From Fimenecus sp045594885 (GTDB lineage: Bacteria > Bacillota > Clostridia > Oscillospirales > Acutalibacteraceae), in contig JAZNZJ010000050.1 in assembly GCA_045594885.1 (NCBI GenBank), positions 1 to 40,615 on the forward strand: a DNA stretch of 40,615 nucleotides, in the 5' to 3' direction. Every line of letters begins with the position of its first letter. Position 1 is the first letter of the stretch. Below, piece by piece: positions 23,884-31,916 of the stretch. Under the pieces are notes generated by a model. That model was not told the origin of the DNA, searched no databases, and saw only the letters and a list, made by a program, of their open reading frames with translations. Both the position numbers and the translations under genes were made by a program.

Positions 23884-25953
23884 TTATTCTTCGTCAACCT
23901 TTGCTTCTGCAATAACCTTTTCAACAATGTTTTGAGGAGCTTGTTCATAACGAGTGAACTCAAATGAGAATGAGCCACGACCTGCTGTTACTGAACGAAG
24001 AACTGTTGTGAAGTCGCCCATTTCAGCCATTGGAACTTCAGCAGTGATTTCCTGCATTTTTGGTTCATCTGCAGGACCCATACCAAGAACACGGCCACGA
24101 CGTTTTGTAATGTCACCCATAATATCACCAAGATTATCATCGGGCATACGAGCAACGAGAGTACCAACGGGCTCAAGAATTGTTGGGTCTGCCTTTGGAA
24201 TACCTGCTTTATATGCAAGAGAAGCAGCCATCTTGAATGCCATTTCTGATGAGTCAACGGGGTGGTAAGAGCCATCATAAAGAGTAGCCTTAACGCCTAC
24301 CATTGGGTAACCTGCGAGAACACCTTTGAGAACGCAATCACGAAGACCTTTTTCAACTGCAGGGAAGAAATTCTTCGGAACTGCGCCGCCGAATACTTCT
24401 TCTGCGAATACAAGGTCATCACTGTCACAAGGCTCAAAGCGGATATGTACGTCACCGAACTGACCATGACCGCCCGATTGCTTCTTGTGTTTACCCTGCG
24501 CCTCAGCAGATTTGCGGATTGTTTCTCTGTAAGCAACCTTAGGAACACTCAAATCAACTTCAACACCGAACTTATTCTTAAGCTTTGAAACAACAACGTC
24601 AAGATGCTGTTCGCCAAGACCTGAAAGAACCTGTTCCTTTGTTTCTTTGTTGATTGCGAATGTGATTGTTGGGTCTTCTTCCATAAGTCTGAAAAGTCCC
24701 TGTGCAACTTTTTCTTCTTCGCCCTTTTTACGAACCTTAACTGCCATTGAAAGACAAGGCTTAGGAGCATCAACACCGTCAAGAATTACAATATTCTTTG
24801 CGTCACAGAGTGTGTCACCTGTCTTAACACCGGCAAGTTTTGTTACAACACCAATATCACCGGCGATAATTTCTTTCGCATCTTCTTGCTTACCGCCCTT
24901 AACAGTAACGATTTTACCCATTTTTTCTGTTTCGCCTGTGCGAACATTATAAGCCTGAGTGTCAGGAGTGAGTTTGCCTGAAACTACCTTAAAGAATGAC
25001 ATCTTACCAACAAATGGGTCAGCAACAGTCTTGAAGCAAACTGCTGCAAGAGGTCCGTTAATGTCACAAGGAAGAATAACGTCTTCGCCTGCTTCGTTCT
25101 TTGCAGTTTCGCCTGCGTAACCATAAGCACCGGGAACTGACCAAGCAAGGTTGTAAAGAAGCTGGTCAACACCTGCGCCTGTAAGACCTGCAACTGCATA
25201 TACGGGGTAGATTGAGCCGTCGAAAATACCTGTGCAAAGACCTTTAAGAATTTCGTCAGGAGTAAATGCTTCACCCTCGAAGAATTTTTCCATAAGCTCG
25301 TCGTCAGTTGTAGCAACTGCTTCCATAAATGCAGAAGTCATTTCTTCGATTACTGGGTCATTGGGCATTGGAACTTTAGTTGCCTTGCCGTCTGCGTCAT
25401 ATTCATAAGCCATACCTGTCATAAGGTTAACATATGACTTTGTGATATTACCTTCCATATAAGGAATGATTGTGGGGCAAAGCTTATTGCCGTAAACTTC
25501 TTTGAGTGCTTCAAAAGTCTTGTAGAAGCTTCTGTGGTCAGAGTCGGTCTTTGTAATAGCAAAGAATTTTGCAAGACCACGTTTTTCAGCAGCCTTAAAT
25601 GCTTTTTCAGTACCAACGTCAACGCCTGAGCCGGCACTTGTAACTATAAGAACTGCTTCGGCTGCACGAACTGCTTCTGCACTACCGTTTTCAAAGTCGA
25701 AAAGACCGGGAGCATCAATAATATTTAACTTTGTGTTATCCCATTCAATAGCAGCCATTGCTGATGAAACTGATGACTTTCTTCTCTTTTCTTCTGCGTC
25801 AAAGTCGAGAACTGTATTGCCGTCTGCAACCTTACCAAGTCTGTCAGTAGCACCTGCTAAATAAAGCATTGCTTCACAAAGAGTAGTTTTTCCTTTTCCG
25901 CCGTGACCGAGCACAGCAATATTTCTGATGTTATTTGAGGTATAAGCTTTCAT
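23884..25953 (-). CDS. EF-G-like translation GTPase (FusA2-type paralogue)
   Basis: The 689-residue protein has the five-domain EF-G architecture: GTPase domain (1 to about 270), domain II (about 290-380, LAAVCFKTVADPFVGKMSFFKV), domains III-V (LSGLGEQHLDVVVSKLKNKFG, SGGHGQFGDVHIRFEP, GVKATLYDGSYHPVDSSEMAF). The nucleotide motifs are abnormal: G1 is GHGGKGKT at 16-23, G3 is DAPGL at 80-84 where canonical EF-G has DTPGH, so the catalytic histidine is absent, and G4 is TKTD at 134-137 instead of NKMD. This matches the FusA2/EF-G-like subgroup, not the housekeeping factor. Its role is unsettled; a regulatory or stress translation function is possible. AAAGGGAGGG precedes ATG 25951-25953. It is monocistronic. 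Confidence 0.92.
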   Translation of the reverse strand: MKAYTSNNIRNIAVLGHGGKGKTTLCEAMLYLAGATDRLGKVADGNTVLDFDAEEKRRKSSVSSAMAAIEWDNTKLNIIDAPGLFDFENGSAEAVRAAEAVLIVTSAGSGVDVGTEKAFKAAEKRGLAKFFAITKTDSDHRSFYKTFEALKEVYGNKLCPTIIPYMEGNITKSYVNLMTGMAYEYDADGKATKVPMPNDPVIEEMTSAFMEAVATTDDELMEKFFEGEAFTPDEILKGLCTGIFDGSIYPVYAVAGLTGAGVDQLLYNLAWSVPGAYGYAGETAKNEAGEDVILPCDINGPLAAVCFKTVADPFVGKMSFFKVVSGKLTPDTQAYNVRTGETEKMGKIVTVKGGKQEDAKEIIAGDIGVVTKLAGVKTGDTLCDAKNIVILDGVDAPKPCLSMAVKVRKKGEEEKVAQGLFRLMEEDPTITFAINKETKEQVLSGLGEQHLDVVVSKLKNKFGVEVDLSVPKVAYRETIRKSAEAQGKHKKQSGGHGQFGDVHIRFEPCDSDDLVFAEEVFGGAVPKNFFPAVEKGLRDCVLKGVLAGYPMVGVKATLYDGSYHPVDSSEMAFKMAASLAYKAGIPKADPTILEPVGTLVARMPDDNLGDIMGDITKRRGRVLGMGPADEPKMQEITAEVPMAEMGDFTTVLRSVTAGRGSFSFEFTRYEQAPQNIVEKVIAEAKVDEE

Positions 25954-26025
25954 AAAGCGTCCCTCCCTTTCCTAAGATACCTATTTATGTGAAAAATATA
26001 TAGAATTTTTCAGCACGTTAAAGGA

Positions 26026-26054
26026 ATTATAGCATAATTGACTAAACAATGCAA
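26026..26054 (-). promoter_or_regulatory. Promoter of the EF-G-like gene
   Basis: Read on the minus strand, TTGCAT and TATAAT are spaced by 17 bases, giving a leader of roughly 65 bases before the start codon. The rest of the gap 25954-26351 holds the repeat at 26105 and the murD promoter. Confidence 0.75.
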
Positions 26055-26104
26055 CTATGTTTTCATAAGTTTTTAAAGATATTTTTTAGTCGAATTGTTG
26101 CAAT

Positions 26105-26238
26105 AAATTTGAATATGTCGGGGTAAATATTATCTACAAGTAATGTCATTCTGAGGAACGCAGTGACGAAGAATCTCAACCAAACAGAGATTCTTCGCTT
26201 CGCTCAGAATGACACAAAGAAACCTACAACCCCCAATT
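26105..26238. repeat. Composite intergenic palindromic repeat, copy 2
   Basis: It is a gapless match to 8147-8280 with four differences counted by eye. The inverted repeat proper runs 26145-26213. It carries no gene. Confidence 0.87.
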
Positions 26239-26289
26239 TGACTACCATTACATTTATATTTGCTAAAATTTCTATAAGACCTTTTTCTA

Positions 26290-26318
26290 TTGATTTTTCT
26301 AATAAGTGAATGTATAAT
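26290..26318 (+). promoter_or_regulatory. murD promoter
   Basis: TTGATT at 26290-26295 and TATAAT at 26313-26318 have a 17-base spacer. Confidence 0.7.
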
Positions 26319-26351
26319 GAATTTGTATGCAACAAAAAGGAGAAGAATTTT

Positions 26352-27635
26352 ATGTTCCCACCAATTATTGAATTTTTAAAAGACAAAACTGTGTTGATTT
26401 TAGGCTTCGGTCGTGAGGGTAAATCCACATACAATTATATAAGGAAATATCTGCCTGAAAAAGTTCTTGGAATTGGTGACGGCAGAGCGCAGAAAATAGA
26501 TGATAATTATGTTGAATATTACTGCGGTGAAGATTATCTTTCACATATCGGTAAATTTGATGTGGTAATGAAAAGTCCGGGAATTTCATTTGTGAATGTG
26601 GATATTCCCGAAGGCACTTACGTAACTTGCCAGACAGATTTGTTCATAAAATACGCACCCTGTAAAAAAATCGGTGTAACGGGCTCAAAGGGTAAAACCA
26701 CAACCTCGACACTTACTTATAAAATGCTTTGTGCAGGTGGGGTTGACTGTGAGCTTATGGGTAATATGGGACTTCCAGTGCTTGATTACATTGAAGAAAT
26801 GACCGAGAATAAAATTGCGGTTATTGAAATGTCATCACATCAGCTTGAATTTACCCGTAGTTCACCTGATGTTTCAATTCTCACAAATATATATGAAGAA
26901 CACCTTGAACATTATAAGGGCGGAATGACGGGGTATGTTAATGCAAAACTCAACATTGTGCGTCATCAGAATGAAAATAATACCTTTATATATAATGGTA
27001 CACAAGGGCTCAAGCCATATCTTGATTTGAACAGTGTAAAATCAAAGGCAATTGCCATAAATAAAGATGATGAATTACCTTTTGAGATTGGTAACATTCA
27101 TCTTGCGGGCGAACATAACCGTCATGATGTGCTTTATGCATTTACTGCTGCTTCTGAATTTGGTGTAACAGCAGAAAGTGCAAAAAAGGCAATTGATGAT
27201 TTTGAAGGCATTGAGCACAGAATGGAAAATGTGGGCACATATAAAGGCGTGACCTTCTATAATGATTGTATTGCAACAATCCCTCACGCAGTTATGTGTG
27301 CAGTGAATGCAATTAAGGCAAATACGCTTATAATCGGCGGTAAGGACAGAGGCATTGACTATACAGATTTTGCCGTTGACCTTGAAAACAGCGATTTGAG
27401 TGTGATTATCGGCACAAAGACCACGGGTCACAAAATTATTGATATGATGATTGCTAACGGTACAAAAAAATTACTCATCAAAGCCGAAAATCTTGAACAA
27501 GCAGTAAAATCGGCATATGAGAACACAAAAGGAATTTGTATTTTGTCACCCGCAGCATCAAGCTATAATGAATATAAAAACTTTGAAGAAAAGGGTAGGC
27601 ATTATAAAGAACTCATAAAGAAATACGGTGAATAA
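26352..27635 (+). CDS. murD: UDP-N-acetylmuramoylalanine--D-glutamate ligase
   Basis: MurD adds D-glutamate to UDP-MurNAc-L-Ala in the cytoplasm using ATP. The product has the N-terminal UDP-binding Rossmann part (KTVLILGFGREGKSTYNYI), the ATP loop GVTGSKGKTTT near residue 110, the central MSSHQLEF and NIYEEHLEHYKGGM motifs, the GEHNRHDV motif, and the C-terminal domain with HRMENVG, NDCIATIPHA and LSPAASSYNEYKNFEEKG. ATG 26352 is chosen because AAAGGAG precedes it; the ATG 26310 overlaps the -10 box. It is near the next gene, which starts two bases after the murD stop. Confidence 0.94.
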   Translation: MFPPIIEFLKDKTVLILGFGREGKSTYNYIRKYLPEKVLGIGDGRAQKIDDNYVEYYCGEDYLSHIGKFDVVMKSPGISFVNVDIPEGTYVTCQTDLFIKYAPCKKIGVTGSKGKTTTSTLTYKMLCAGGVDCELMGNMGLPVLDYIEEMTENKIAVIEMSSHQLEFTRSSPDVSILTNIYEEHLEHYKGGMTGYVNAKLNIVRHQNENNTFIYNGTQGLKPYLDLNSVKSKAIAINKDDELPFEIGNIHLAGEHNRHDVLYAFTAASEFGVTAESAKKAIDDFEGIEHRMENVGTYKGVTFYNDCIATIPHAVMCAVNAIKANTLIIGGKDRGIDYTDFAVDLENSDLSVIIGTKTTGHKIIDMMIANGTKKLLIKAENLEQAVKSAYENTKGICILSPAASSYNEYKNFEEKGRHYKELIKKYGE

Positions 27636-27636
27636 A

Positions 27637-28182
27637 ATGGATTTGACTGAAAAACAGATTAGTTATGAATATAAATTTCAGGGTAAAATTGTTAATCTTC
27701 GTGTTGATGATGCGCTTTTGCCCAACGGAACAGTGGCAAAACGAGAAATTGTTGAACATAATGGCGGTGTCTGTGTAGCACCTCTTGATGCGGATTATAA
27801 TTTGTATTTCGTAAAGCAGTTTCGTTATCCGTATATGGAAATTGTGACCGAACTACCCGCAGGCAAACTTGAAAAGGGTGAAGACCCCTTTGAAGCAGGT
27901 AAGCGTGAACTTAAAGAAGAAACTGGTGCAGTTGCAAATAAATATATCAGTTTGGGCAAACTTTACCCAACCCCCGGTTATTGCGGTGAGATTATTCATA
28001 TGTATCTTGCAACGGAATTGGAATTCGGTGAACAGAGTCCCGACGAAGACGAATTTTTAGAGGTTTATAAAATTCCACTCGAAAAAGCGGTCGCAATGGT
28101 AATGAATGGCGAATTGCCCGACAGTAAAACACAAACAATGATATTAAAAATAAATCAGCTTAAAAGTGAGGGCAAAATATGA
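27637..28182 (+). CDS. Nudix hydrolase, ADP-ribose pyrophosphatase type
   Basis: The 181-residue enzyme resembles the NudF/YqkG group that cleaves ADP-ribose to AMP and ribose 5-phosphate. The Nudix box is complete, GKLEKGE at its start and RELKEETG at its end. The upstream domain-swapping strand region (YEYKFQGKIVNLRVDDALLP) and LYPTPGYCGEIIHMYLA also fit. ATG 27637 was preferred over the GTG at 27628, which lies in the murD 3' end. It overlaps maf by ATGA. Confidence 0.9.
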   Translation: MDLTEKQISYEYKFQGKIVNLRVDDALLPNGTVAKREIVEHNGGVCVAPLDADYNLYFVKQFRYPYMEIVTELPAGKLEKGEDPFEAGKRELKEETGAVANKYISLGKLYPTPGYCGEIIHMYLATELEFGEQSPDEDEFLEVYKIPLEKAVAMVMNGELPDSKTQTMILKINQLKSEGKI

Positions 28183-28730
28183 AATTAGTTCTCGCATCAA
28201 AATCACCGAGAAGAAGTGAAATCTTAAAAAATGCAGGTATTGACTTTGTTGTTCGCACAGCAGATGCTGACGAAACCATTCCCGACGGTACAAAACCCGA
28301 AGATGCAGTTGTTTTTCTTGCGGCAAGAAAGGCTATGGCGGTAAGCCGTGAAAAAGATGAAACCGTGCTCGGTGCGGATACAATCGTTGTGCTTGACGAT
28401 AAAATCTTGGGCAAACCGAAAGATAAAGAAGATGCATTTAATATGATTAAAAGTCTTTCGGGCAGAGTTCATTCAGTTTTTACGGGTGTCTGTGCAATTG
28501 GCGACGGTTTTTCAATGACATTCTCAGAAAAAACAAAGGTTGAATTTTATAATCTCACCGATGAAGAAATAAATACCTATGTAAATACAGATGAACCATA
28601 TGACAAGGCGGGTGCTTATGGTATTCAAGGTCTTGCATCAAAGTTCATAAGTGGCATTCAAGGTGATTATTTTAACGTGGTGGGACTGCCAATGAGTGCA
28701 ATTTATCAAAAGATTTTAAAAAACAGATAA
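28179..28730 (+). CDS. maf: Nucleoside triphosphate pyrophosphatase Maf
   Basis: Maf proteins hydrolyse dTTP, UTP or modified nucleotides to monophosphates (house-cleaning). The 183-residue product has LVLASKSPRRSEIL at the start, ADADE, the metal site in LGADTIVVLDDKILGKP, the SGRVHSVFTG motif and the late DKAGAYGIQGLASKFI. It is the third gene of the murD operon, an arrangement of cell-wall and nucleotide sanitation genes also seen in other Clostridia. Confidence 0.95.
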   Translation: MKLVLASKSPRRSEILKNAGIDFVVRTADADETIPDGTKPEDAVVFLAARKAMAVSREKDETVLGADTIVVLDDKILGKPKDKEDAFNMIKSLSGRVHSVFTGVCAIGDGFSMTFSEKTKVEFYNLTDEEINTYVNTDEPYDKAGAYGIQGLASKFISGIQGDYFNVVGLPMSAIYQKILKNR

Positions 28731-28737
28731 ATTTTCA

Positions 28738-28766
28738 TTGACATTTTGATTGTTTTGGTGTAAATT
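28738..28766 (+). promoter_or_regulatory. Promoter of the first tandem surface-protein gene
   Basis: TTGACA at 28738-28743 is a consensus -35 box; TAAATT at 28761-28766 follows at 17 bases. Confidence 0.7.
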
Positions 28767-28809
28767 AAATGTGTGTATGTAACATAAAACATTGAAAGGG
28801 GAACCTAAA

Positions 28810-29871
28810 ATGGCAAAAAAGGTTTTAACACCCGAAGAAGTTAAAGCTAAGATGGAGAAAAAATCCGCAAAAAGAAAGCTCTTCTTTGGAACATTTACAA
28901 AGGCATTAGCATTTTTCCTTGCAGTCGCAATGGCTTATTCACTTGCAACAATCGCATTTACTCCTGTAACTGCTCCTGCAGGTACAGTTCAGAATGGTGG
29001 TCAGCAGACAAGTGGCGAACCTGTTGACGACGGTGGAGATGATTTCGGAGATACCTTCGGTGGCAGCGATTCATCAACACCATCAGGAGATAGCAGCACA
29101 CCTTCAGGTGATAGTAGCACACCTTCAGGCGATAGCTCGACTCCTTCTGGTGACTCAAGCAAACCATCTGGTGATTCAAGCAAGCCTGTAAGCGATGTAA
29201 AGAAAACAGTTGCAGAAGCAATGAATGCAGCAACAGCAAAAGCTGCAAAAGGTAGCTATGAGATGGAAAGAGTTTGCAATTACCAGGAGGGCAAGGGCAT
29301 TAAGGTAACAATGTTTGGTGGAGATGCAACAAGCGTACTTAATACTGCAATTACAGCTGTTGATAAGAATGCATCTCTCGACTCAGTTGTAGGTGGTTTC
29401 CTTGGCATTGGTACAAAGAAAATCAAGGTAACAAATGGTGTAGGTCAGAGATATGGTAGCGATGGTACTATGGCAGACCTTACAAACGAAGAAAAAGATT
29501 ATATGCTTAAGGCAATGAATCTTTCAGCAAGCGATATTTCAAATGCGAAGATTGAAGGTAATGTGTATACTTTTGCTCTTGCAAAGATTAAAGACCCTCA
29601 GAAAGACGGCAACAATGCAATGCATAAGGCAACAAATGACTTCATTACCGAAACACAGGTGCAAACAGCAATTGGTAGTTTGACAGATGCAATTAAGGTT
29701 GAGTCAGCAAATGTTTCATACAATAGCATTTTATTTGTAGCTACAATTGAAAACGGAAATCTTAAAAATCTTAAAATGAGTTATAAGGCAGATGCTGTAA
29801 TGAAGCTTAAAGTTGGTGTAGCTATTGACGGTTCAGGTTCAATGGAAGTAAACACAACTTATACATTCTAA
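28810..29871 (+). CDS. Surface-type protein, paralogue 1, Ser/Pro/Gly/Asp linker
   Basis: I do not recognise the family. The 353-residue product starts MAKKVLTPEE, has a basic cytoplasmic head, one membrane segment at about residues 28-50, an acidic Gly/Asp stretch, then five to six tandem 7-residue repeats (SSTPSGD, later SSKPSGD; DNA 29071-29190) and a C-terminal domain of about 230 residues. That domain shares VAxAMNAATAKAAKGSY and DSVVGGFLGI with the next gene. The predicted topology is a membrane-anchored protein with an extracellular domain on a flexible stalk. AAAGGGGA precedes ATG 28810; the frame upstream to 28792 has no ribosome site. The two genes are 34 bases apart and probably cotranscribed. 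Confidence 0.8.
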   Translation: MAKKVLTPEEVKAKMEKKSAKRKLFFGTFTKALAFFLAVAMAYSLATIAFTPVTAPAGTVQNGGQQTSGEPVDDGGDDFGDTFGGSDSSTPSGDSSTPSGDSSTPSGDSSTPSGDSSKPSGDSSKPVSDVKKTVAEAMNAATAKAAKGSYEMERVCNYQEGKGIKVTMFGGDATSVLNTAITAVDKNASLDSVVGGFLGIGTKKIKVTNGVGQRYGSDGTMADLTNEEKDYMLKAMNLSASDISNAKIEGNVYTFALAKIKDPQKDGNNAMHKATNDFITETQVQTAIGSLTDAIKVESANVSYNSILFVATIENGNLKNLKMSYKADAVMKLKVGVAIDGSGSMEVNTTYTF

Positions 29872-29905
29872 TTGTTTTTTTCGTAACGTGAAAGGAGAAT
29901 AAATT

Positions 29906-30967
29906 ATGGCAAAGAAAACTTTAACTCCCGAACAGGCTGAAATCAAAGCCCTCAAAAAGGCTAAGAAGTCTGAAAATTGGACAAAATTCTGGGCAATCCT
30001 TCTTGCTGCAGTTCTTACATTCGGTGTTGTATTTTTAGGTAAAACACAGGCTGACAATGCTATCGCAAAGGCAGACGCATCTACAAACAGTGAAGCTAAT
30101 GTTGATAATGATGTTGACAGCAGCGAAGATGAAGGCGATTTGCTCGGCGGTAACGATTCATCAAACAATGATGTATCAGACAACACATCAAACAATGATG
30201 CAACAAATAACAATGCTAACAATAACACATCAAATAATGATGCATCAAACAACAACGCAAACAACAATAACACAAACAATAACAACAATGCAAACAATAA
30301 TCAGCAGCAGTCAAATCAGCCATCAAAAGCTGACGTAGCAAAGGCTCTCAACGATGCTACAGCAAAAGCTGCAAAAGCTTCATATAAGTGGGACAGAACA
30401 GCTAAGTTCACAAAGAACATTGACGTTGGTGGTCTTACAAGCATTCTTGATGGTATCATCAAGGCTGTTGACGAAAATGCAAGTTTGAACTCAGTTGTTG
30501 GTGGTTTCCTTGGAATTAAAGAAAATCCACTCACAGCAGAAGTTGTTAATGGTCAGCTCCCAGAATCAGGTATGGAAGAAAAATATCTTCTTAAGGCTAT
30601 GACACTTACAGAGGGTGATATTCAGTCATATAGGGTTGATGGTAACAAGTATCAGGTTCAGATTAAGAACTGCACAAACCCAGATGAAAACAGTGCACTT
30701 GCACACGCAACAAATGACTATATCACATTTGCACAGGTTAACGAAAGCATTGCAGGTGCAGTAGGTGATAAGGTTAAGGTTCTTGAAGATGGTTCACAGG
30801 CAAACTATAAGAAGATTCTCTTCACAGCAATTATTGAAGACGGCAAGCTTACAAGCCTTGAATATTCTTATACATTTGAAGCAAATATCCAGATTAAAGC
30901 TGGTATCACAGCTAATGGTACTGGTGCTGCTGCAATGAATGCTAAGTATTCAGAATTCAAATATTAA
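29906..30967 (+). CDS. Surface-type protein, paralogue 2, Asn-rich linker
   Basis: This is the tandem paralogue of the gene before it. It has the same MAKKxLTPE start, basic head, membrane segment (about residues 27-46), acidic segment, linker and C-terminal domain (ATAKAAKASYKWDR, NSVVGGFLGI, HATNDYITFAQV). The linker here is not Ser/Pro but almost pure Asn with Thr, Ser and Ala (about residues 88-135). Both proteins end in a beta-rich segment, AxIQIKAG or AVMKLKVG. The contrast of a conserved domain with unrelated stalks points to duplication followed by fast linker turnover. GAAAGGAG precedes ATG 29906. A strong terminator follows. Confidence 0.8.
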   Translation: MAKKTLTPEQAEIKALKKAKKSENWTKFWAILLAAVLTFGVVFLGKTQADNAIAKADASTNSEANVDNDVDSSEDEGDLLGGNDSSNNDVSDNTSNNDATNNNANNNTSNNDASNNNANNNNTNNNNNANNNQQQSNQPSKADVAKALNDATAKAAKASYKWDRTAKFTKNIDVGGLTSILDGIIKAVDENASLNSVVGGFLGIKENPLTAEVVNGQLPESGMEEKYLLKAMTLTEGDIQSYRVDGNKYQVQIKNCTNPDENSALAHATNDYITFAQVNESIAGAVGDKVKVLEDGSQANYKKILFTAIIEDGKLTSLEYSYTFEANIQIKAGITANGTGAAAMNAKYSEFKY

Positions 30968-30987
30968 TTTGAATAGTTTTAAAATCT

Positions 30988-31017
30988 AACGGCGGAACGA
31001 AAGTTCCGCCGTTTTTT
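30988..31017 (+). terminator. Terminator after the tandem paralogues
   Basis: AACGGCGGAAC and GTTCCGCCGTT flank a GAAA loop, followed by TTTT. Confidence 0.92.
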
Positions 31018-31069
31018 GTTAAAGTCATTTTCACCAAACAAACCCGTAATATTTCGGCAATATGTATCA

Positions 31070-31098
31070 TTGTCAAAAAAATTACATTGGTGTATAAT
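31070..31098 (+). promoter_or_regulatory. Promoter of the hydrogenase-like sensor operon
   Basis: TTGTCA at 31070-31075 and consensus TATAAT at 31093-31098 have a 17-base spacer, 38 bases before the first start codon. Confidence 0.8.
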
Positions 31099-31136
31099 GT
31101 TTTGTATATAACTGCATTTGGTGCGGAGGTAAAAAT

Positions 31137-31487
31137 ATGAAAGTTTTTGAAATTAAAGAAATTCTCAATGCAACAGTTATCTGCGGTGAAGAATTTTTAG
31201 ACAAAGAGGTTTTTACTGCTTGTGGTAGCGATATGATGAGCGATGTTCTCGCATATGTAAAAGAACAGGCAGTGCTTTTGTCAGGTCTTGTAAATCCACA
31301 GGTTGTAAGAACTGCGGAAATGATGGATATGCAATGTATCGTATTTGTACGTGGCAAAAATCCTGATGAGAGTATTATTAACCTTGCTCGTGACCGTGAT
31401 ATTGTACTTTTATCAACTGACGAAGGAATGTTTTCTGCTTGTGGTAAACTTTACGAAAATGGTCTTCGTGGGGGCGCAGCAGTATGA
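31137..31487 (+). CDS. DRTGG-domain protein 1
   Basis: This 116-residue protein is a single DRTGG domain, an alpha/beta fold found in phosphotransacetylases and in regulatory proteins next to hydrogenase genes. Recognisable stretches are LNATVICGEEFLDKEV, GSDMMSDVLAYVK, LLSGLVNPQVVRTAEMMDM and VLLSTDEGMFSACGKLYENG. It may bind a ligand or nucleotide, but no catalytic residues are evident. GCGGAGG precedes ATG 31137. It overlaps the next gene by ATGA and opens a five-gene operon. Confidence 0.85.
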   Translation: MKVFEIKEILNATVICGEEFLDKEVFTACGSDMMSDVLAYVKEQAVLLSGLVNPQVVRTAEMMDMQCIVFVRGKNPDESIINLARDRDIVLLSTDEGMFSACGKLYENGLRGGAAV

Positions 31488-31906
31488 GTAGCTTAAAACT
31501 TAATTTTACTGTTCCCGGTGATGATTTCACCCGTGCGGGTGAAGCTTCGGGGGCGGTTAAAAAGACTCTAAAGGATTTAGGATTTGCACCCGAGATTGTG
31601 AGAAAGGTTGTAATTGCACTTTATGAGGCAGAAATCAATCTTGTAATTCACGCAGGCGGTGGTGAAATTGAGGTTGAAATTTCACCCGAATGCATAAATA
31701 TGGTACTGACCGACCAAGGCCCCGGTATTCCCGACGTTGACCTTGCAATGAAAGAGGGATATTCAACCGCACCCGACAATGTGCGTTCATTGGGATTCGG
31801 TGCAGGTATGGGACTTCCGAACATAAAAAAATACACCGACGAAATGAAAATTGATTCAACAGTTGGTGTTGGTACAACTATGTACCTGAAAGTATTTACT
31901 AATTGA
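31484..31906 (+). CDS. Anti-sigma-factor-type Ser/Thr kinase (HATPase)
   Basis: The 140-residue protein is a stand-alone GHKL ATPase of the RsbW/SpoIIAB type. The N box is ALYEAEINLVIHAG, the G1 box DQGPGIPD and the G2 box GFGAGMGLPN, with an N-terminal strand and helix (FTVPGDDFTRAGEASGAVKK). Such proteins bind a sigma factor or phosphorylate a STAS antagonist; neither partner gene is in this window. Its place between DRTGG and hydrogenase-like genes suggests it relays the redox or hydrogen signal, which is inference. Confidence 0.87.
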   Translation: MSSLKLNFTVPGDDFTRAGEASGAVKKTLKDLGFAPEIVRKVVIALYEAEINLVIHAGGGEIEVEISPECINMVLTDQGPGIPDVDLAMKEGYSTAPDNVRSLGFGAGMGLPNIKKYTDEMKIDSTVGVGTTMYLKVFTN

Positions 31907-31916
31907 GTGATAAATT

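Noticed and set aside
29839..30297. Minus-strand Leu/Phe-rich frame of 152 codons
   Set aside because: It is the antisense of the Asn-rich linker of the second tandem paralogue.
31045..31070. Rex-type redox operator before the sensor operon
   Set aside because: ATATT-TCGGC-AATAT is symmetrical but does not match the TTGTTAA-type Rex pattern, so I do not call it.
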